Source of the DNA: Valencia hispanica
Lineage: Eukaryota > Chordata > Actinopteri > Cyprinodontiformes > Valenciidae
Length of the DNA stretch: 64,000 nucleotides
Reading direction: 5' to 3'
Assembly: GCA_963556495.2 (NCBI GenBank)
Contig: OY747713.1
Span: forward strand, 47,976,913-48,040,912
Of the stretch, positions 43,301-58,200 are shown in pieces; the stretch's first letter is position 1, and each line of letters starts with the position of its first letter. The position numbers and the translations under genes were made by a program. A model generated the notes under the pieces. That model searched no databases and was not told where the DNA came from. It saw only the letters and a program-made list of their open reading frames with translations.

Positions 43301-46300
43301 GCTAATTTGAAGTAAAAGTAAATGTTACATTAAGACCAAATAAGAGTTTCTATCAGTGGTCCATTTTCAGCTTTTCACTGTGAGATAATGCTTTTTTGGA
43401 CCTGACACATGAAACTGCATTTTAAGCAGTTGTATATAGATGTAATTATTCTAAACTACTACAGATATTGTTTTTAGCTCATTTGATTTAAAATTTGATG
43501 TTACATTATGACCAAATAAGAGTTTCTATCAGTGGTCAATTTTCAGCTTTTCTCGGTGAGATAATGCTTTTTTGGAACTGACACATGAAACTGCATTTTA
43601 AGAAGTTGTATATAGATGTAATTATTCTATACTACTACAGCTATTGTTTTTAACCCATTTGAAGTAAAAGTAAATGTTACATTATGACCAAATGAGAGTT
43701 TCTATAACTGGTCCATTTTCAGCTTTTCTCGGTGAGATAAAGCTGTTTTGGACCTGACATGAAAATGCATTTCATTTTATGCAGTTGGATATAGATGTAA
43801 TGATTCTAAACTACTACAGATATGGTTTTTAGCTCATTTGATTTCAAATTTGATGTTACATTATGACCAAATAAGAGTTTCTATCAGTGGTCCATCTTCA
43901 GCTTTTATCGGTGAGATAATGCTTTTTTGGAACTGACACATGAAACTGCATTTTAAGCAGTTGTATATAGATGTAACCATTCTATAGTACTACAGATATT
44001 GTTTTTAGCTCATTTGAAGTAAAAGTAAATGTTACATTATGACCAAATAAGAGTTTCTCTCAGTGGTCCATTTTCAGCTTTTCTCGGTGAGATAATGCTT
44101 TTTTGGACCTGATACATGCAACATCATTTTAAGCAGTTGTATATAGATGTGATGATTTTAAACTACTACAGACATTGTTTTTAGCTCATTTGGTTTCAAA
44201 TTTGATGTTACATTATGACAAAATAAGTGTTTCTATTAGTGGTCCATTTTCAGCTTTTCTCGGTGAGATAATGCATTTTTGGACCTGATACATGCAACAT
44301 CATTTTAAGCAGTTGTATATAGATGTAATTATTCTAAACTACTAGAGATATTGTTTTTAGCTCATTTGAAGTAAAAGTAAATGTTACATTATTACCAAAA
44401 GAGAGTTTCTATCAGTGGTCGATTTTCAGCTTTTCTCTGTGAGATAATGCTTTTTTGGACCTGATACATGCAACATCATTTTAAGCAGTTGTATATAGAT
44501 GTGATGATTTTAAACTACTACAGATATTGTTTTTAGCTCATTTGATTTAAAATTTGATGTTACATTATGACCAAATAAGAGTTTCTCTCAGTGGTCCATT
44601 TTCAGCTTTTATCGGTGAGATAATGCTTTTTTGGAACTGACACATGAAACTGCATTTTAAGCAGTTGTATATAGATGTAACCATTCTATAGTACTACAGA
44701 TATTGTTTTTAGCTCATTTGAAGTAAAAGTAAATGTTACATTATGACCAAATAAGAGTTTCTCTCAGTGGTCCATTTTCAGCTTTTCTCGGTGAGATAAT
44801 GCTTTTTTGGACCTGATACATGCAACATCATTTTAAGCAGTTGTATATAGATGTGATGATTTTAAACTACTACAGACATTGTTTTTAGCTCATTTTGATT
44901 AAAATTTGATGTTACATTATGAGAAAATAAGTGTTTCTATTAGTGGTCCATTTTCAGCTTTTCTCGGTGAGATAATGCATTTTTGGACCTGATACATCTA
45001 ACATCTTTTTAAGCAGTTGTATATAGATGTAACTATTCTAAACTACTACAGATATTGTTTTTAGCTCATTTGAAGTAAAAGTAAATGTTACATTATTACC
45101 AAAAGAGAGTTTCTATCAGTGGTCGATTTTCAGCTTTTCTCTGTGAGATAATGCTTTTTTGGACCTGACACATGAAACTGCATTTTAAGCAGTTGTATGT
45201 AGATGTAATGATTCTAAACTACTACAGATATTGTTTTTAGCTCATTTGATTTAAAATTTGATGTTACATTATGACCAAATAAGAGTTTCTATCAGTGGTC
45301 AATTTTCAGCTTTTCTCGGTGAGATAATCCTTTTTTGGAACTGACACATGAAACTGCATTTTAAGCAGTTGTATATAGATGTAACCATTCTATACTACTA
45401 CAGATATTGTTTTTAGCTCATTTGAAGTAAAAGTAAATGTTACATTATGACCAAATAAGAGTTTCTCTCAGTGGTCCATTTTCAGCTTTTCTCGGTGAGA
45501 TAATGCTTTTTTGGACCTGATACATGCAACATCATTTTAAGCAGTTGTATATAGATGTGATGATTTTAAACTACTACAGACATTGTTTTTAGCTCATTTG
45601 GTTTCAAATTTGATGTTACATTATGACAAAATAAGTGTTTCTATCAGTGGTCCATTTTCAGCTTTTCTCGGTGAGATAATGCATTTTTGGACCTGATACA
45701 TCCAACATCATTTTAAGCAGTTGTATATAGATGTAACTATTCTAAACTACTACAGATATTGTTTTTAGCTCATTTGAAGTAAAAGTAAATGTTACATTAT
45801 TACCAAAAGAGAGTTTCTATCAGTGGTCGATTTTCAGCTTTTCTCTGTGAGATAATGCTTTTTTGGACCTGACACATGAAACTGCATTTTAAGCAGTTGT
45901 ATGTAGATGTAATGATTCTAAACTACTACAGATATTGTTTTTAGCTCATTTGATTTAAAATTTGATGTTACATTATGACCAAATAAGAGTTTCTATCAGT
46001 GGTCAATTTTCAGCTTTTCTCGGTGAGATAATGCTTTTTTGGAACTGACACATGAAACTGCATTTTAAGCAGTTGTATATAGATGTAACCATTCTATACT
46101 ACTACAGATATTGTTTTTAGCTCATTTGAAGTAAAAGTAAATGTTACATTATGACCAAATAAGAGTTTCTCTCAGTGGTCCATTTTCAGCTTTTCTCGGT
46201 GAGATAATGCTTTTTTGGACCTGATACATGCAACATCATTTTAAGCAGTTGTATATAGATGTGATGATTTTAAACTACTACAGACATTGTTTTTAGCTCA

Positions 46301-46499
46301 TTTGGTTTCAAATTTGATGTTACATTATGACAAAATAAGTGTTTCTATCAGTGGTCCATTTTCAGCTTTTCTCGGTGAGATAATGCATTTTTGGACCTGA
46401 TACATCCAACATCATTTTAAGCAGTTGTATATAGATGTAACTATTCTAAACTACTACAGATATTGTTTTTAGCTCATTTGAAGTAAAAGTAAATGTTAC

Positions 46500-49400
46500 A
46501 TTATGACCAAATGAGAGTTTCTATCAGTGGTCGATTTTCAGCTTTTCTCTGTGAGATAATGCTTTTTTGGACCTGACACATGAAACTGCATTTTAAGCAG
46601 TTGTATGTAGATGTAATGATTCTAAACTACTACAGATATTTTTAGCTCATTTGATTTAAAATTTGATGTTACATTATGACCAAATAAGAGTTTCTATCAA
46701 TGGTCCATTTTCAGCTTTTTTCGGTGAGATAATGCTTTTTTGGAACTGACACATGAAACTGCATTTTAAGCAGTTGTATATAGATGTAATTATTCTAAAC
46801 TACTACAGCTATTGTTTTGAACTCATTTGAAGTAAAAGTAAATGTTACATTAAGACCAAATGAGAGTTTCTATCAGTGGTCGATTTTCAGCTTTTCACTG
46901 TGAGATAATGCTTTTTTGGACCTGACACATGAAACTGCATTTTAAGCAGTTGTATATAGATGTAATTATTCTAAACTACTACAGATATTGTTTTTAGCTC
47001 CTTTGAAGTAAAAGTAAATGTTACATTATGACCAAATGAGAGTTTCTATCGGTGGTCGATTTTCAGCTTTTCTCTCTGAGATAATGCTTTTTTGGACCTG
47101 ATACATGAAAATGCATTTTATGCAGTTGTATATAGATGTTATTATTTCTAAACTACTATAGACATTGTTTTTAGCTCATCTTATTAAAAATTTGATGTTA
47201 CATTATGACCAAATGAGAGTTTCTCTCAGTGGTCCATTATCAGCTTTTCTCGGTGAGATAATGCTTTTTTGGACCTGATACATGCAACATCATTTTAAGC
47301 AGTTGTATATAGATGTAATTATTCTAAACTACTACAGATATTGTTTTTAGCTCATTTGAAGTAAAAGTAAATGTTACATTATGACCAAATGAGAGTTTCT
47401 ATCAGTGGTCGATTTTCAGCTTTTCTCTGTGAGATAATGCTTTTTTGGACCTGACACATGAAAATGCATTTTAAGCAGTTGTATATAGATGTAATTATTC
47501 TGTACTACTACAGATATTGTTTTTAGCTCATTTGATTTAAAATTTGATGTTACATTATGACCAAATAAGAGTTTCTATCAGTGGTCAATTTTCAGCTTTT
47601 CTCGGTGAGATAAAGCTTTTTTGGAACTGACACATGAAACTGCATTTTAAGCAGTTGTATATAGATGTAATTATTCTATACTACTACAGCTATTGTTTTT
47701 AACTCATTTGAAGTAAAAGTAAATGTTACATTATGACCAAATGAGAGTTTCTATCAGTGGTCGATTTTCAGCTTTTCTCTGTGAGATAATGCTTTTTTGG
47801 ACCTGACACATGAAACTGCATTTTAAGCAGTTGTATGTAGATGTAATGATTCTAAACTACTACAGATATTGTTTTTAGCTCATTTGATTTAAAATTTGAT
47901 GTTACATTATGACCAAATAAGAGTTTCTATCAGTGGTCAATTTTCAGCTTTTCTCGGTGAGATAATGCTTTTTTGGAACTGACACATGAAACTGCATTTT
48001 AAGCAGTTGTATATAGATGTAACCATTCTATACTACTACAGATATTGTTTTTAGCTCATTTGAAGTAAAAGTAAATGTTACATTATGACCAAATAAGAGT
48101 TTCTCTCAGTGGTCCATTTTCAGCTTTTCTCTGTGAGATAATGCTTTTTTGGACCTGATACATGCAACATCATTTTAAGCAGTTGTATATAGATGTGATG
48201 ATTTTAAACTACTACAGACATTGTTTTTAGCTCATTTGGATTAAAATTTGATGTTACATTATGACCAAATAAGTGTTTCTATCAGTGGTCCATTTTCAGC
48301 TTTTCTCGGTGAGATAATGCATTTTTGGACCTGATACATCCAACATCATTTTAAGCAGTTGTATATAGATGTAACTATTCTAAACTACTACAGATATTGT
48401 TTTTAGCTCATTTGAAGTAAAAGTAAATGTTACATTATGACCAAATGAGAGTTTCTATCAGTGGTCGATTTTCAGCTTTTCTCTGTGAGATAATGCTTTT
48501 TTGGACCTGACACATGAAACTGCATTTTAAGCAGTTGTATGTAGATGTAATGATTCTAAACTACTACAGATATTTTTAGCTCATTTGATTTAAAATTTGA
48601 TGTTACATTATGACCAAATAAGAGTTTCTATCAATGGTCCATTTTCAGCTTTTTTCGGTGAGATAATGCTTTTTTGGAACTGACACATGAAACTGCATTT
48701 TAAGCAGTTGTATATAGATGTAATTATTCTAAACTACTACAGCTATTGTTTTGAACTCATTTGAAGTAAAAGTAAATGTTACATTAAGACCAAATGAGAG
48801 TTTCTATCAGTGGTCGATTTTCAGCTTTTCACTGTGAGATAATGCTTTTTTGGACCTGACACATGAAACTGCATTTTAAGCAGTTGTATATAGATGTAAT
48901 TATTCTAAACTACTACAGATATTGTTTTTAGCTCCTTTGAAGTAAAAGTAAATGTTACATTATGACCAAATGAGAGTTTCTATCGGTGGTCGATTTTCAG
49001 CTTTTCTCTCTGAGATAATGCTTTTTTGGACCTGATACATGAAAATGCATTTTATGCAGTTGTATATAGATGTTATTATTTCTAAACTACTATAGACATT
49101 GTTTTTAGCTCATCTTATTAAAAATTTGATGTTACATTATGACCAAATGAGAGTTTCTCTCAGTGGTCCATTATCAGCTTTTCTCGGTGAGATAATGCTT
49201 TTTTGGACCTGATACATGCAACATCATTTTAAGCAGTTGTATATAGATGTAATTATTCTAAACTACTACAGATATTGTTTTTAGCTCATTTGAAGTAAAA
49301 GTAAATGTTACATTATGGCCAAATGAGAGATTCTATCAGTGGTCGATTTTCAGCTTTTCTCTGTGAGATAATGCTTTTTTGGACCTGACACATGAAACTG

Positions 49401-50300
49401 CATTTTAAGCAGTTGTATATAGATGTAATTATTCTGTACTACTACAGATATTGTTTTTAGCTCATTTGATTTAAAATTTGATGTTACATTATGACCAAAT
49501 AAGAGTTTCTATCAGTGGTCAATTTTCAGCTTTTCTCGGTGAGATAAAGCTTTTTTGGAACTGACACATGAAACTGCATTTTAAGCAGTTGTATATAGAT
49601 GTAATTATTCTATACTACTACAGCTATTGTTTTTAACTCATTTGAAGTAAAAGTAAATGTTACATTATGACCAAATGAGAGTTTCTATCAGTGGTCGATT
49701 TTCAGCTTTTCTCTGTGAGATAATGCTTTTTTGGACCTGACACATGAAACTGCAATTTAAGCAGTTGTATGTAGATGTAATGATTCTAAACTACTACAGA
49801 TATTGTTTTTAGCTCATTTGATTTAAAATTTGATGTTACATTATGACCAAATAAGAGTTTCTATCAGTGGTCAATTTTCAGCTTTTCTCGGTGAGATAAG
49901 GCTTTTTTGGAACTGACACATGAAACTGCATTTTAAGCAGTTGTATATAGATGTAATTATTCTATACTACTACAGCTATTGTTTTTAACCCATTTGAAGT
50001 AAAAGTAAATGTTACATTATGACCAAATGAGAGTTTCTATCACTGGTCCATTTTCAGCTTTTCTCGGTGAGATAAAGCTGTTTTGGACCTGACTTGAAAA
50101 TGCATTATATGCAGTTGTATATAGATGTGATGATCCTAAACTACTATAGACATTGTTTTTAGCTCATCTTATTAAAAATTTTATGTTACATTATGACCAA
50201 ATAAGAGTTTCTCTCAGTGGTCCATTTTCAGCTTTTCTCGGTGAGATAATGCTTTTTTGGACCTGATACATGCAACATCATTTTAAGCAGTTGTATATAG
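46500..50300 (+). repeat. Tandem duplication, 1,934 bp (11 monomers)
   Basis: Four private variants recur with identical spacing: tcaatggtcc 46697/48631, ctcctttgaag 46998/48932, tgttattatttc 47137/49071 and ggtccattatcagc 47231/49165. All differ by 1,934 bp. Outer limits are approximate. Confidence 0.88.
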
Positions 50301-53300
50301 ATGTGATGATTTAAAACTACTACAGACATTGTTTTTAGCTCATTTGGTTTCAAATTTGATGTTACATTATGACAAAATAAGTGTTTCTATCAGTGGTCCA
50401 TTTTCAGCTTTTCTCGGTGAGATAATGCATTTTTGGACCTGATACATCCAACATCATTTTAAGCAGTTGTATATAGATGTAACTATTCTAAACTACTACA
50501 GATATTGTTTTTAGCTCATTTGAAGTAAAAGTAAATGTTACATTATGACCAAATGAGAGTTTCTATCAGTGGTCGATTTTCAGCTTTTCTCTGTGAGATA
50601 ATGCTTTTTTGGACCTGACACATGAAACTGCATTTTTAGCAGTTGTATGTAGATGTAATGATTCTAAACTACTACAGATATTGTTTTTAGCTCATTTGAT
50701 TTAAAATTTGATGTTACATTATGACCAAATAAGAGTTTCTATCAGTGGTCCATTTTCAGCTTTTTTCGGTGAGATAATGCTTTTTTGGAACTGACACATG
50801 AAACTGCATTTTAAGCAGTTGTATATAGATGTAATTATTCTAAACTACTACAGATATTGTTTTTAGCTCATTTGAAGTAAAAGTAAATGTTACATTATGA
50901 CCAAATGAGAGTTTCTATCAGTGGTCGATTTTCAGCTTTTCTCTCTGAGATAATGCTTTTTTGGACCTGACATGAAAATGCATTTTATGCAGTTGTATAT
51001 AGATGTGATGATTCTAAACTACTATAGACATTGTTTTTAGCTCATCTTATTAAAAATTTGATGTTACATTATGACCAAATAAGAGTTTCTCTCAGTGGTC
51101 CATTTTCAGCTTTTCTCGGTGAGACAATGCTTTTTTGGAACTGATACATGCAACATCATTTTAAGCAGTTGTATATAGATGTAATTATTCTAAACTACTA
51201 CAGATATTGTTTTTAGCTCATTTGAAGTAAAAGTAAATGTTACATTATGACCAAATGAGAGTTTCTATCAGTGGTCGATTTTCAGCTTTTCTCTGTGAGA
51301 TAATGCTTTTTTGGACCTGACACATGAATCTGCATTTTAAGCAGTTGTATATAGATGTAATTATTCTGTACTACTACAGATATTGTTTTTAGCTCATTTG
51401 ATTTAAAATTTGATGTTACATTATGACCAAATAAGAGTTTCTATCAGTGGTCAATTTTCAGCTTTTCTCGGTGAGATAAAGCTGTTTTGGACCTGACATG
51501 AAAATGCATTTCATTTTATGCAGTTGGATATAGATGTAATGATTCTAAATTACTACAGATATGTTTTTTAGCTCATTTGATTTCAAATTTGATGTTACAT
51601 TATGACCAAATAAGAGTTTCTATCAGTGGTCCATTTTCAGCTTTTATCGGTGAGATAATGCTTTTTTGGAACTGACACATGAAACTGCATTTTAAGCAGT
51701 TGTATATAGATGTAATTATTCTATACTACTACTATTGTTTTTAACCCATTTGAAGTAAAAGTAAATGTTACATTATGACCAAATGAGAGTTTCTATCACT
51801 GGTCCATTTTCAGCTTTTCTCGGTGAGATAAAGCTGTTTTGGACCTGACATGAAAATGCATTTCATTTTATGCAGTTGGATATAGATGTAATGATTCTAA
51901 ACTACTACAGATATGGTTTTTAGCTCATTTGATTTCAAATTTGATGTTACATTATGACCAAATAAGAGTTTCTATCAGTGGTCCATTTTCAGCTTTTATC
52001 GGTGAGATAATGCTTTTTTGGAACTGACACATGAAACTGCATTTTAAGCAGTTGTATACAGATGTAACTATTCTATACTACTACAGATATTGTTTTTAGC
52101 TCATTTGAAGTAAAAGTAAATGTTACATTATTACCAAAAGAGAGTTTCTATCAGTGGTCGATTTTCAGCTTTTCTCTGTGAGATAATGCTTTTTTGGACC
52201 TGACACATGAAACTGCATTTTAAGCAGTTGTATGTAGATGTAATGATTCTAAACTACTACAGATATTGTTTTTAGCTCATTTGATTTAAAATTTGATGTT
52301 ACATTATGACCAAATAAGAGTTTCTATCAGTGGTCAATTTTCAGCTTTTCTCGGTGAGATAATGCTTTTTTGGAACTGACACATGAAACTGCATTTTAAG
52401 CAGTTGTATATAGATGTAATTATTCTATACTACTACAGCTATTGTTTTAAACCCCTTTGAAGTAAAAGTAAATGTTACATTATGACCAAATGAGAGTTTC
52501 TATCACTGGTCCATTTTCAGCTTTTCTCGGTGAGATAAAGCTGTTTTGGACCTGACATGAAAATGCATTTCATTTTATGCAGTTGGATATAGATGTAATG
52601 ATTCTAAACTACTACAGATATGGTTTTTAGCTCATTTGATTTCAAATTTGATGTTACATATGACCAAATAAGAGTTTCTATCAGTGGTCCATTTTCAGCT
52701 TTTATCGGTGAGATAATGCTGTTTTGGAACTGACACATGAAACTGCATTTTAAGCAGTTGTATACAGATGTAACTATTCTATACTACTACAGATATTGTT
52801 TTTAGCTCATTTGAAGTAAAAGTAAATGTTACATTATGACCAAATAAGAGTTTCTCTCAGTGGTCCATTTTCAGCTTTTCTCGGTGAGATAATGCTTTTT
52901 TGGACCTGATACATGCAACATAATTTTAAGCAGTTGTATATAGATGTGATGATTTTAAACTACTACAGACATTGTTTTTAGCTCATTTGGTTTCAAATTT
53001 GATGTTACATTATGACAAAATAAGTGTTTCTATCAGTGGTCCATTTTCAGCTTTTCTCGGTGAGATAATGCATTTTTGGACCTGATACATCCAACATCAT
53101 TTTAAGCAGTTGTATATAGATGTAACTATTCTAAACTACTACAGATATTGTTTTTAGCTCATTTGAAGTAAAAGTAAATGTTACATTATTACCAAAAGAG
53201 AGTTTCTATCAGTGGTCGATTTTCAGCTTTTCTCTGTGAGATAATGCTTTTTTGGACCGGACACATGAAACTGCATTTTAAGCAGTTGTATGTAGATGTA

Positions 53301-54549
53301 ATCATTCTAAACTACTACAGCTATTGTTTTTAACTCATGTGAAGTAAAAGTAAATGTTACATTATGACCAAATGAGAGTTTCTATCAGTGGTCCATTTTC
53401 AGCTTTTCTCGGTGAGATAAAGCTGTTTTGGACCTGACATGAAAATGCATTTCATTTTATGCAGTTGGATATAGATGTGATGATTCTAAACTAGTACAGA
53501 CATTGTTTTTAGCTCATCTGGTTTAAAATTTGATGTTACATTATGACCAAATAAGTGTTTCTATCAGTGGTCCATTTTCAGCTTTTCTCGGTGAGATAAT
53601 GCTTTTTTGGACCTGATACATGCAACATCATTTTAAGCAGTTGTATATAGATGTAATTATTCTAAACTACTACAGATATTGTTTTTAGCTCATTTGAAGT
53701 AAAAGTAAATGTTACATTATTACCAAAAGAGAGTTTCTATCACTGGTCCATTTTCAGCTTTTCTCGGTGAGATAAAGCTGTGTTGGATCTGATACATGAA
53801 AATGCATTTTATGCAGTTGTATATAGATGTGAGGATTCTAAACTACTATAGACATTGTTTATAGCTCATTTTATTAAAAATTTGATGTTACATTATGACC
53901 GAATAAGAGTTTCTCTCAGTGGTCCATTTTCAGCTTATCTCGGTGAGATAATGCTTTTTTGGAACTGATACATGCAACATCATTTTAAGCTGTTGTATAT
54001 AGATGTAATTGTTCTAAACTAGTACAGACATTGTTGTTAGCTCATCTGGTTTAAAATTTGATGTTACATTATGACCAAATAAGTCTTTCTATCAGTGGTC
54101 CATTTTCAGCTTTTCTCGGTGAGATAATGCTTTTTTGGAACTGATACATGCAACATCATTTTAAGCAGTTGTATATAGATGTAATTATTCTAAACTACTA
54201 CAGATATTGTTTTTAGCTCATTTGAAGTAAAAGTAAATGTTACATAATGACCAAATGAGAGTTTCTATCAGTGGTCGATTTTCAGCTTTTCTCTGTGAGA
54301 TAATGCCTTTTTGTACCTGACACATGAAACTAGATTTTAAGCAGTTGTATGTAGATGTAATGTTTCTAAACTACTACAGCTATTGTTTTTAACTAATTTG
54401 AAGTAAAAGTAAATGTTACATTATGACCAAATGAGAGTTTCTATCACTGGTCCATTTTCAGCTTTTCTCGGTGAGATAAAGCTGTTTTGGACCTGACATG
54501 AAAATGCATTATATGCAGTTGTATATAGATGTGATGATTCTAAACTACT

Positions 54550-57500
54550 ATAGACATTGTTTTTAGCTCATCTTATTAAAAATTTGATGTTACATTATGA
54601 CCAAATAAGAGATTCTATCAGTGGTCAATTTTCAGCTTTTCTCGGTGAGATAATGCTTTTTTGGAACTGACACATGAAACTGCATTTTAAGCAGTTTTAT
54701 ATAGATGTAATTATTCTATACTACTACAGCTATTGTTTTTAACTAATTTGAAGTAAAAGTAAATGTTACATTATGACCAAATGAGAGTTTCTATCACTGG
54801 TCCATTTTCAGCTTTTCTCGGTGAGATAAAGCTGTTTTGGACCTGACATGAAAATGCATTTTATGCAGTTGTATATAGATGTGATGATTCTAAACTACTA
54901 TATACATTGTTTTTAGCTCATCTTATTAAAAATTTGATGTTACATTATGACCAAATAAGAGTTTCTCTCAGTGGTCCATTTTCAGCTTTTCTCGGTGAGA
55001 TAATGCTTTTTTGGAACTGATACATGCAACATCATTTTAAGCAGTTGTATATAGATGTAACTATTCTATACTACTACAGATATTATTTTAAGCTCATTTG
55101 AAGTAAAAGTAAATGTTGCATTATAACCAAAAGAGAGTTTCTTTCACTGGTCCATTTTCAGCTTTTCTCAATGAGATAAAGCTGTTTTGGACCTGATACA
55201 AGAAAATGCATTTTATGCAGTTGTATATAGATGTGAGGATTCTAAACTACTATAGACATTGTTTTTAGCTCATGTTATTAAAAATTTGATGTTACATTAT
55301 GACCGAATAAGAGTTTCTCTCAGTGGTCCATTTTAACTTTATCTCGGTGAGATAATGCTTTTTTGGACCTGATACATGAAACTGCATTTTAAGCAGTTGT
55401 ATGTAGATGTAATGATTCTAAACTACTACATATTTTGTTTTTAGCTCATTTGAAGTAAAAGTAAATGTTACATTATGACCAAATGAGAGTTTCTATCAGT
55501 GGTCGATTTTCAGCTTTTCTCTCTGAGATAATGCTTCCTTGGAACTGATACATTTAACATCATTTTAAGCAGTTGTATATAGATGTTAATATTCTAAACT
55601 GCTACAGATATTGTTTTTAGCTCATTTGATTTAAAATTTGATGTTACATTATGACCAAATCAGAGTTTCTATCAGTGGTCGATTTTCAGCTTATCTCTGT
55701 GAGATAATGCTTTTTTGGACTTGATACATGAAAATGCATTTCATTTTATGCAGTTGGATATAGATGTGATGATTCTAAACTAGTACAGACATTGTTTTTA
55801 GCTCATCTGGTTTAAAATTTGATGTTACATTATGACCAAATAAGTGTTTCTATCAGTGGTCGATTTTCAGCTTTTCTCGGTGAGATAATGCTTTTTTGTA
55901 CCTGACACATGAAACTAGATTTTAAGCAGTTGTATGTAGATGTAATGATTCTAAACTACTACAGATATTATTTTTAGCTCATTTGATTTAAAATTTGATG
56001 TTACATTATGACCAAATAAGAGATTCTATCAGTGGTCAATTTTCAGCTTTTCTCGGTGAGATAATGCTTTTTTGGAACTGACACATGAAACTGCATTTTA
56101 AGCAGTTTTATATAGATGTAATTATTCTATACTACTACAGCTATTGTTTTTAACTAATTTGAAGTAAAAGTAAATGTTACATTATGACCAAATGAGAGTT
56201 TCTATCACTGGTCCATTTTCAGCTTTTCTCGGTGAGATAAAGCTGTTTTGGACCTGACATGAAAATGCATTTTATGCAGTTGTATATAGATGTGATGATT
56301 CTAAACTACTATATACATTGTTTTTAGCTCATCTTATTAAAAATTTGATGTTACATTATGACCAAATAAGAGTTTCTCTCAGTGGTCCATTTTCAGCTTT
56401 TCTCGGTGAGATAATGCTTTTTTGGAACTGATACATGCAACATCATTTTAAGCAGTTGTATATAGATGTAACTATTCTATACTACTACAGATATTATTTT
56501 AAGCTCATTTGAAGTAAAAGTAAATGTTACATTATAACCAAAAGAGAGTTTCTTTCACTGGTCCATTTTCAGCTTTTCTCAATGAGATAAAGCTGTTTTG
56601 GACCTGATACATGAAAATGCATTTTATGCAGTTGTATATAGATGTGAGGATTCTAAACTACTATAGACATTGTTTTTAGCTCATGTTATTAAAAATTTGA
56701 TGTTACATTATGACCGAATAAGAGTTTCTCTCAGTGGTCCATTTTCACTTTATCTCGGTGAGATAATGCTTTTTTGGACCTGATACATGAAACTGCATTT
56801 TAAGCATTTGTATGTAGATGTAATGATTCTAAACTACTACATATATTGTTTTTAGCTCATTTGAAGTAAAAGTAAATGCTACATTATGACCAAATGAGAG
56901 TTTCTATCAGTGGTCGATTTTCAGCTTTTCTCTCTGAGATAATGCTTTTTTGGACCTGATACATGAAAATGCATTTCATTTTATGCAGTTGGATATAGAT
57001 GTGATGATTCTAAACTAGTACAGACATTGTTTTTAGCTCATCTGGTTTAAAATTTGATGTTACATTATGACCAAATAAGTGTTTCTATCAGTGGTCCATT
57101 TTCAGCTTTTCTCGGTGAGATAATGCTTTTTTGGACCTGATACATGCAACATCATTTTAAGCAGTTGTATATAGATGTGATGATTTTAAACTACTACAGA
57201 CATTGTTTTTAGCTCATGTGGTTTAAAATTAGATGTTACATTATGACCAAATAAGTGTTTCTATCAGTGGTCCATTTTCAGCTTTTATCGGTGAGATAAT
57301 GCATTTTTGGAACTGACACATGAAACTGCATTTTAAGCAGTTGTATATAGATGTAACCATTCTATACTACTACAGATATTGTTTTTAGCTCATTTGAAGT
57401 AAAAGTAAATGTTACATTAAGACCAAATGAGAGTTTCTATCAGTGGTCGATTTTCAGCTTTTCTCGGTGAGATAATGCTTTTTTGGACCTGACACATGAA

Positions 57501-58200
57501 ACTGCATTTTAAGCAGTTGTATATAGATGTAATTATTCTATACTACTACAGCTATTGTTTTTAACTCATTTGAAGTAAAAGTAAATGTTACATTATGACC
57601 AAATGAGAGTTTCTATCACTGGTCCATTTTCAGCTTTTCTCGGTGAGATAAAGCTTTTTTGGACCTGACATGAAAATGCATTTTATGCAGTTGTATATAG
57701 ATGTGAAAATTCTAAACTACTATATACATTGTTTTTAGCTCATCTTATTAAAAATTTGATGTTACATTATGACCAAATAAGAGTTTCTCTCAGTGGTCCA
57801 TTTTCAGCTTTTCTCGGTGAGATATTGCTTTTTTGGAACTGATACATGCAACATCATTTTAAGAAGTTGTATATAGATGTAACTATTCTATACTACTACA
57901 GATATTATTTTAAGCTCATTTGAAGTAAAAGTAAATGTTACATTATAACCAAAAGAGAGTTTCTTTCACTGGTCCATTTTCAGCTTTTCTCAATGAGATA
58001 AAGCTGTTTTGGACCTGATACATGAAAATGCATTTTATGCAGTTGTATATAGATGTGAGGATTCTAAACTACTATAGACATTGTTTTTAGCTCATTTTAT
58101 TAAAAATTTGATGTTACATTATGACCGAATAAGAGTTTCTCTCAGTGGTCCATTTTCACTTTATCTCGGTGAGATAATGCTTTTTTGGACCTGATACATG
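54550..58200 (+). repeat. Higher-order repeat, 1,411 bp (8 monomers)
   Basis: ctttcactggtcc followed by tctcaatgag recurs at 55141, 56552 and 57963, steps of 1,411 bp. agattctatcag recurs at 54611 and 56022, also 1,411 bp. The third copy is more diverged. Confidence 0.85.
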
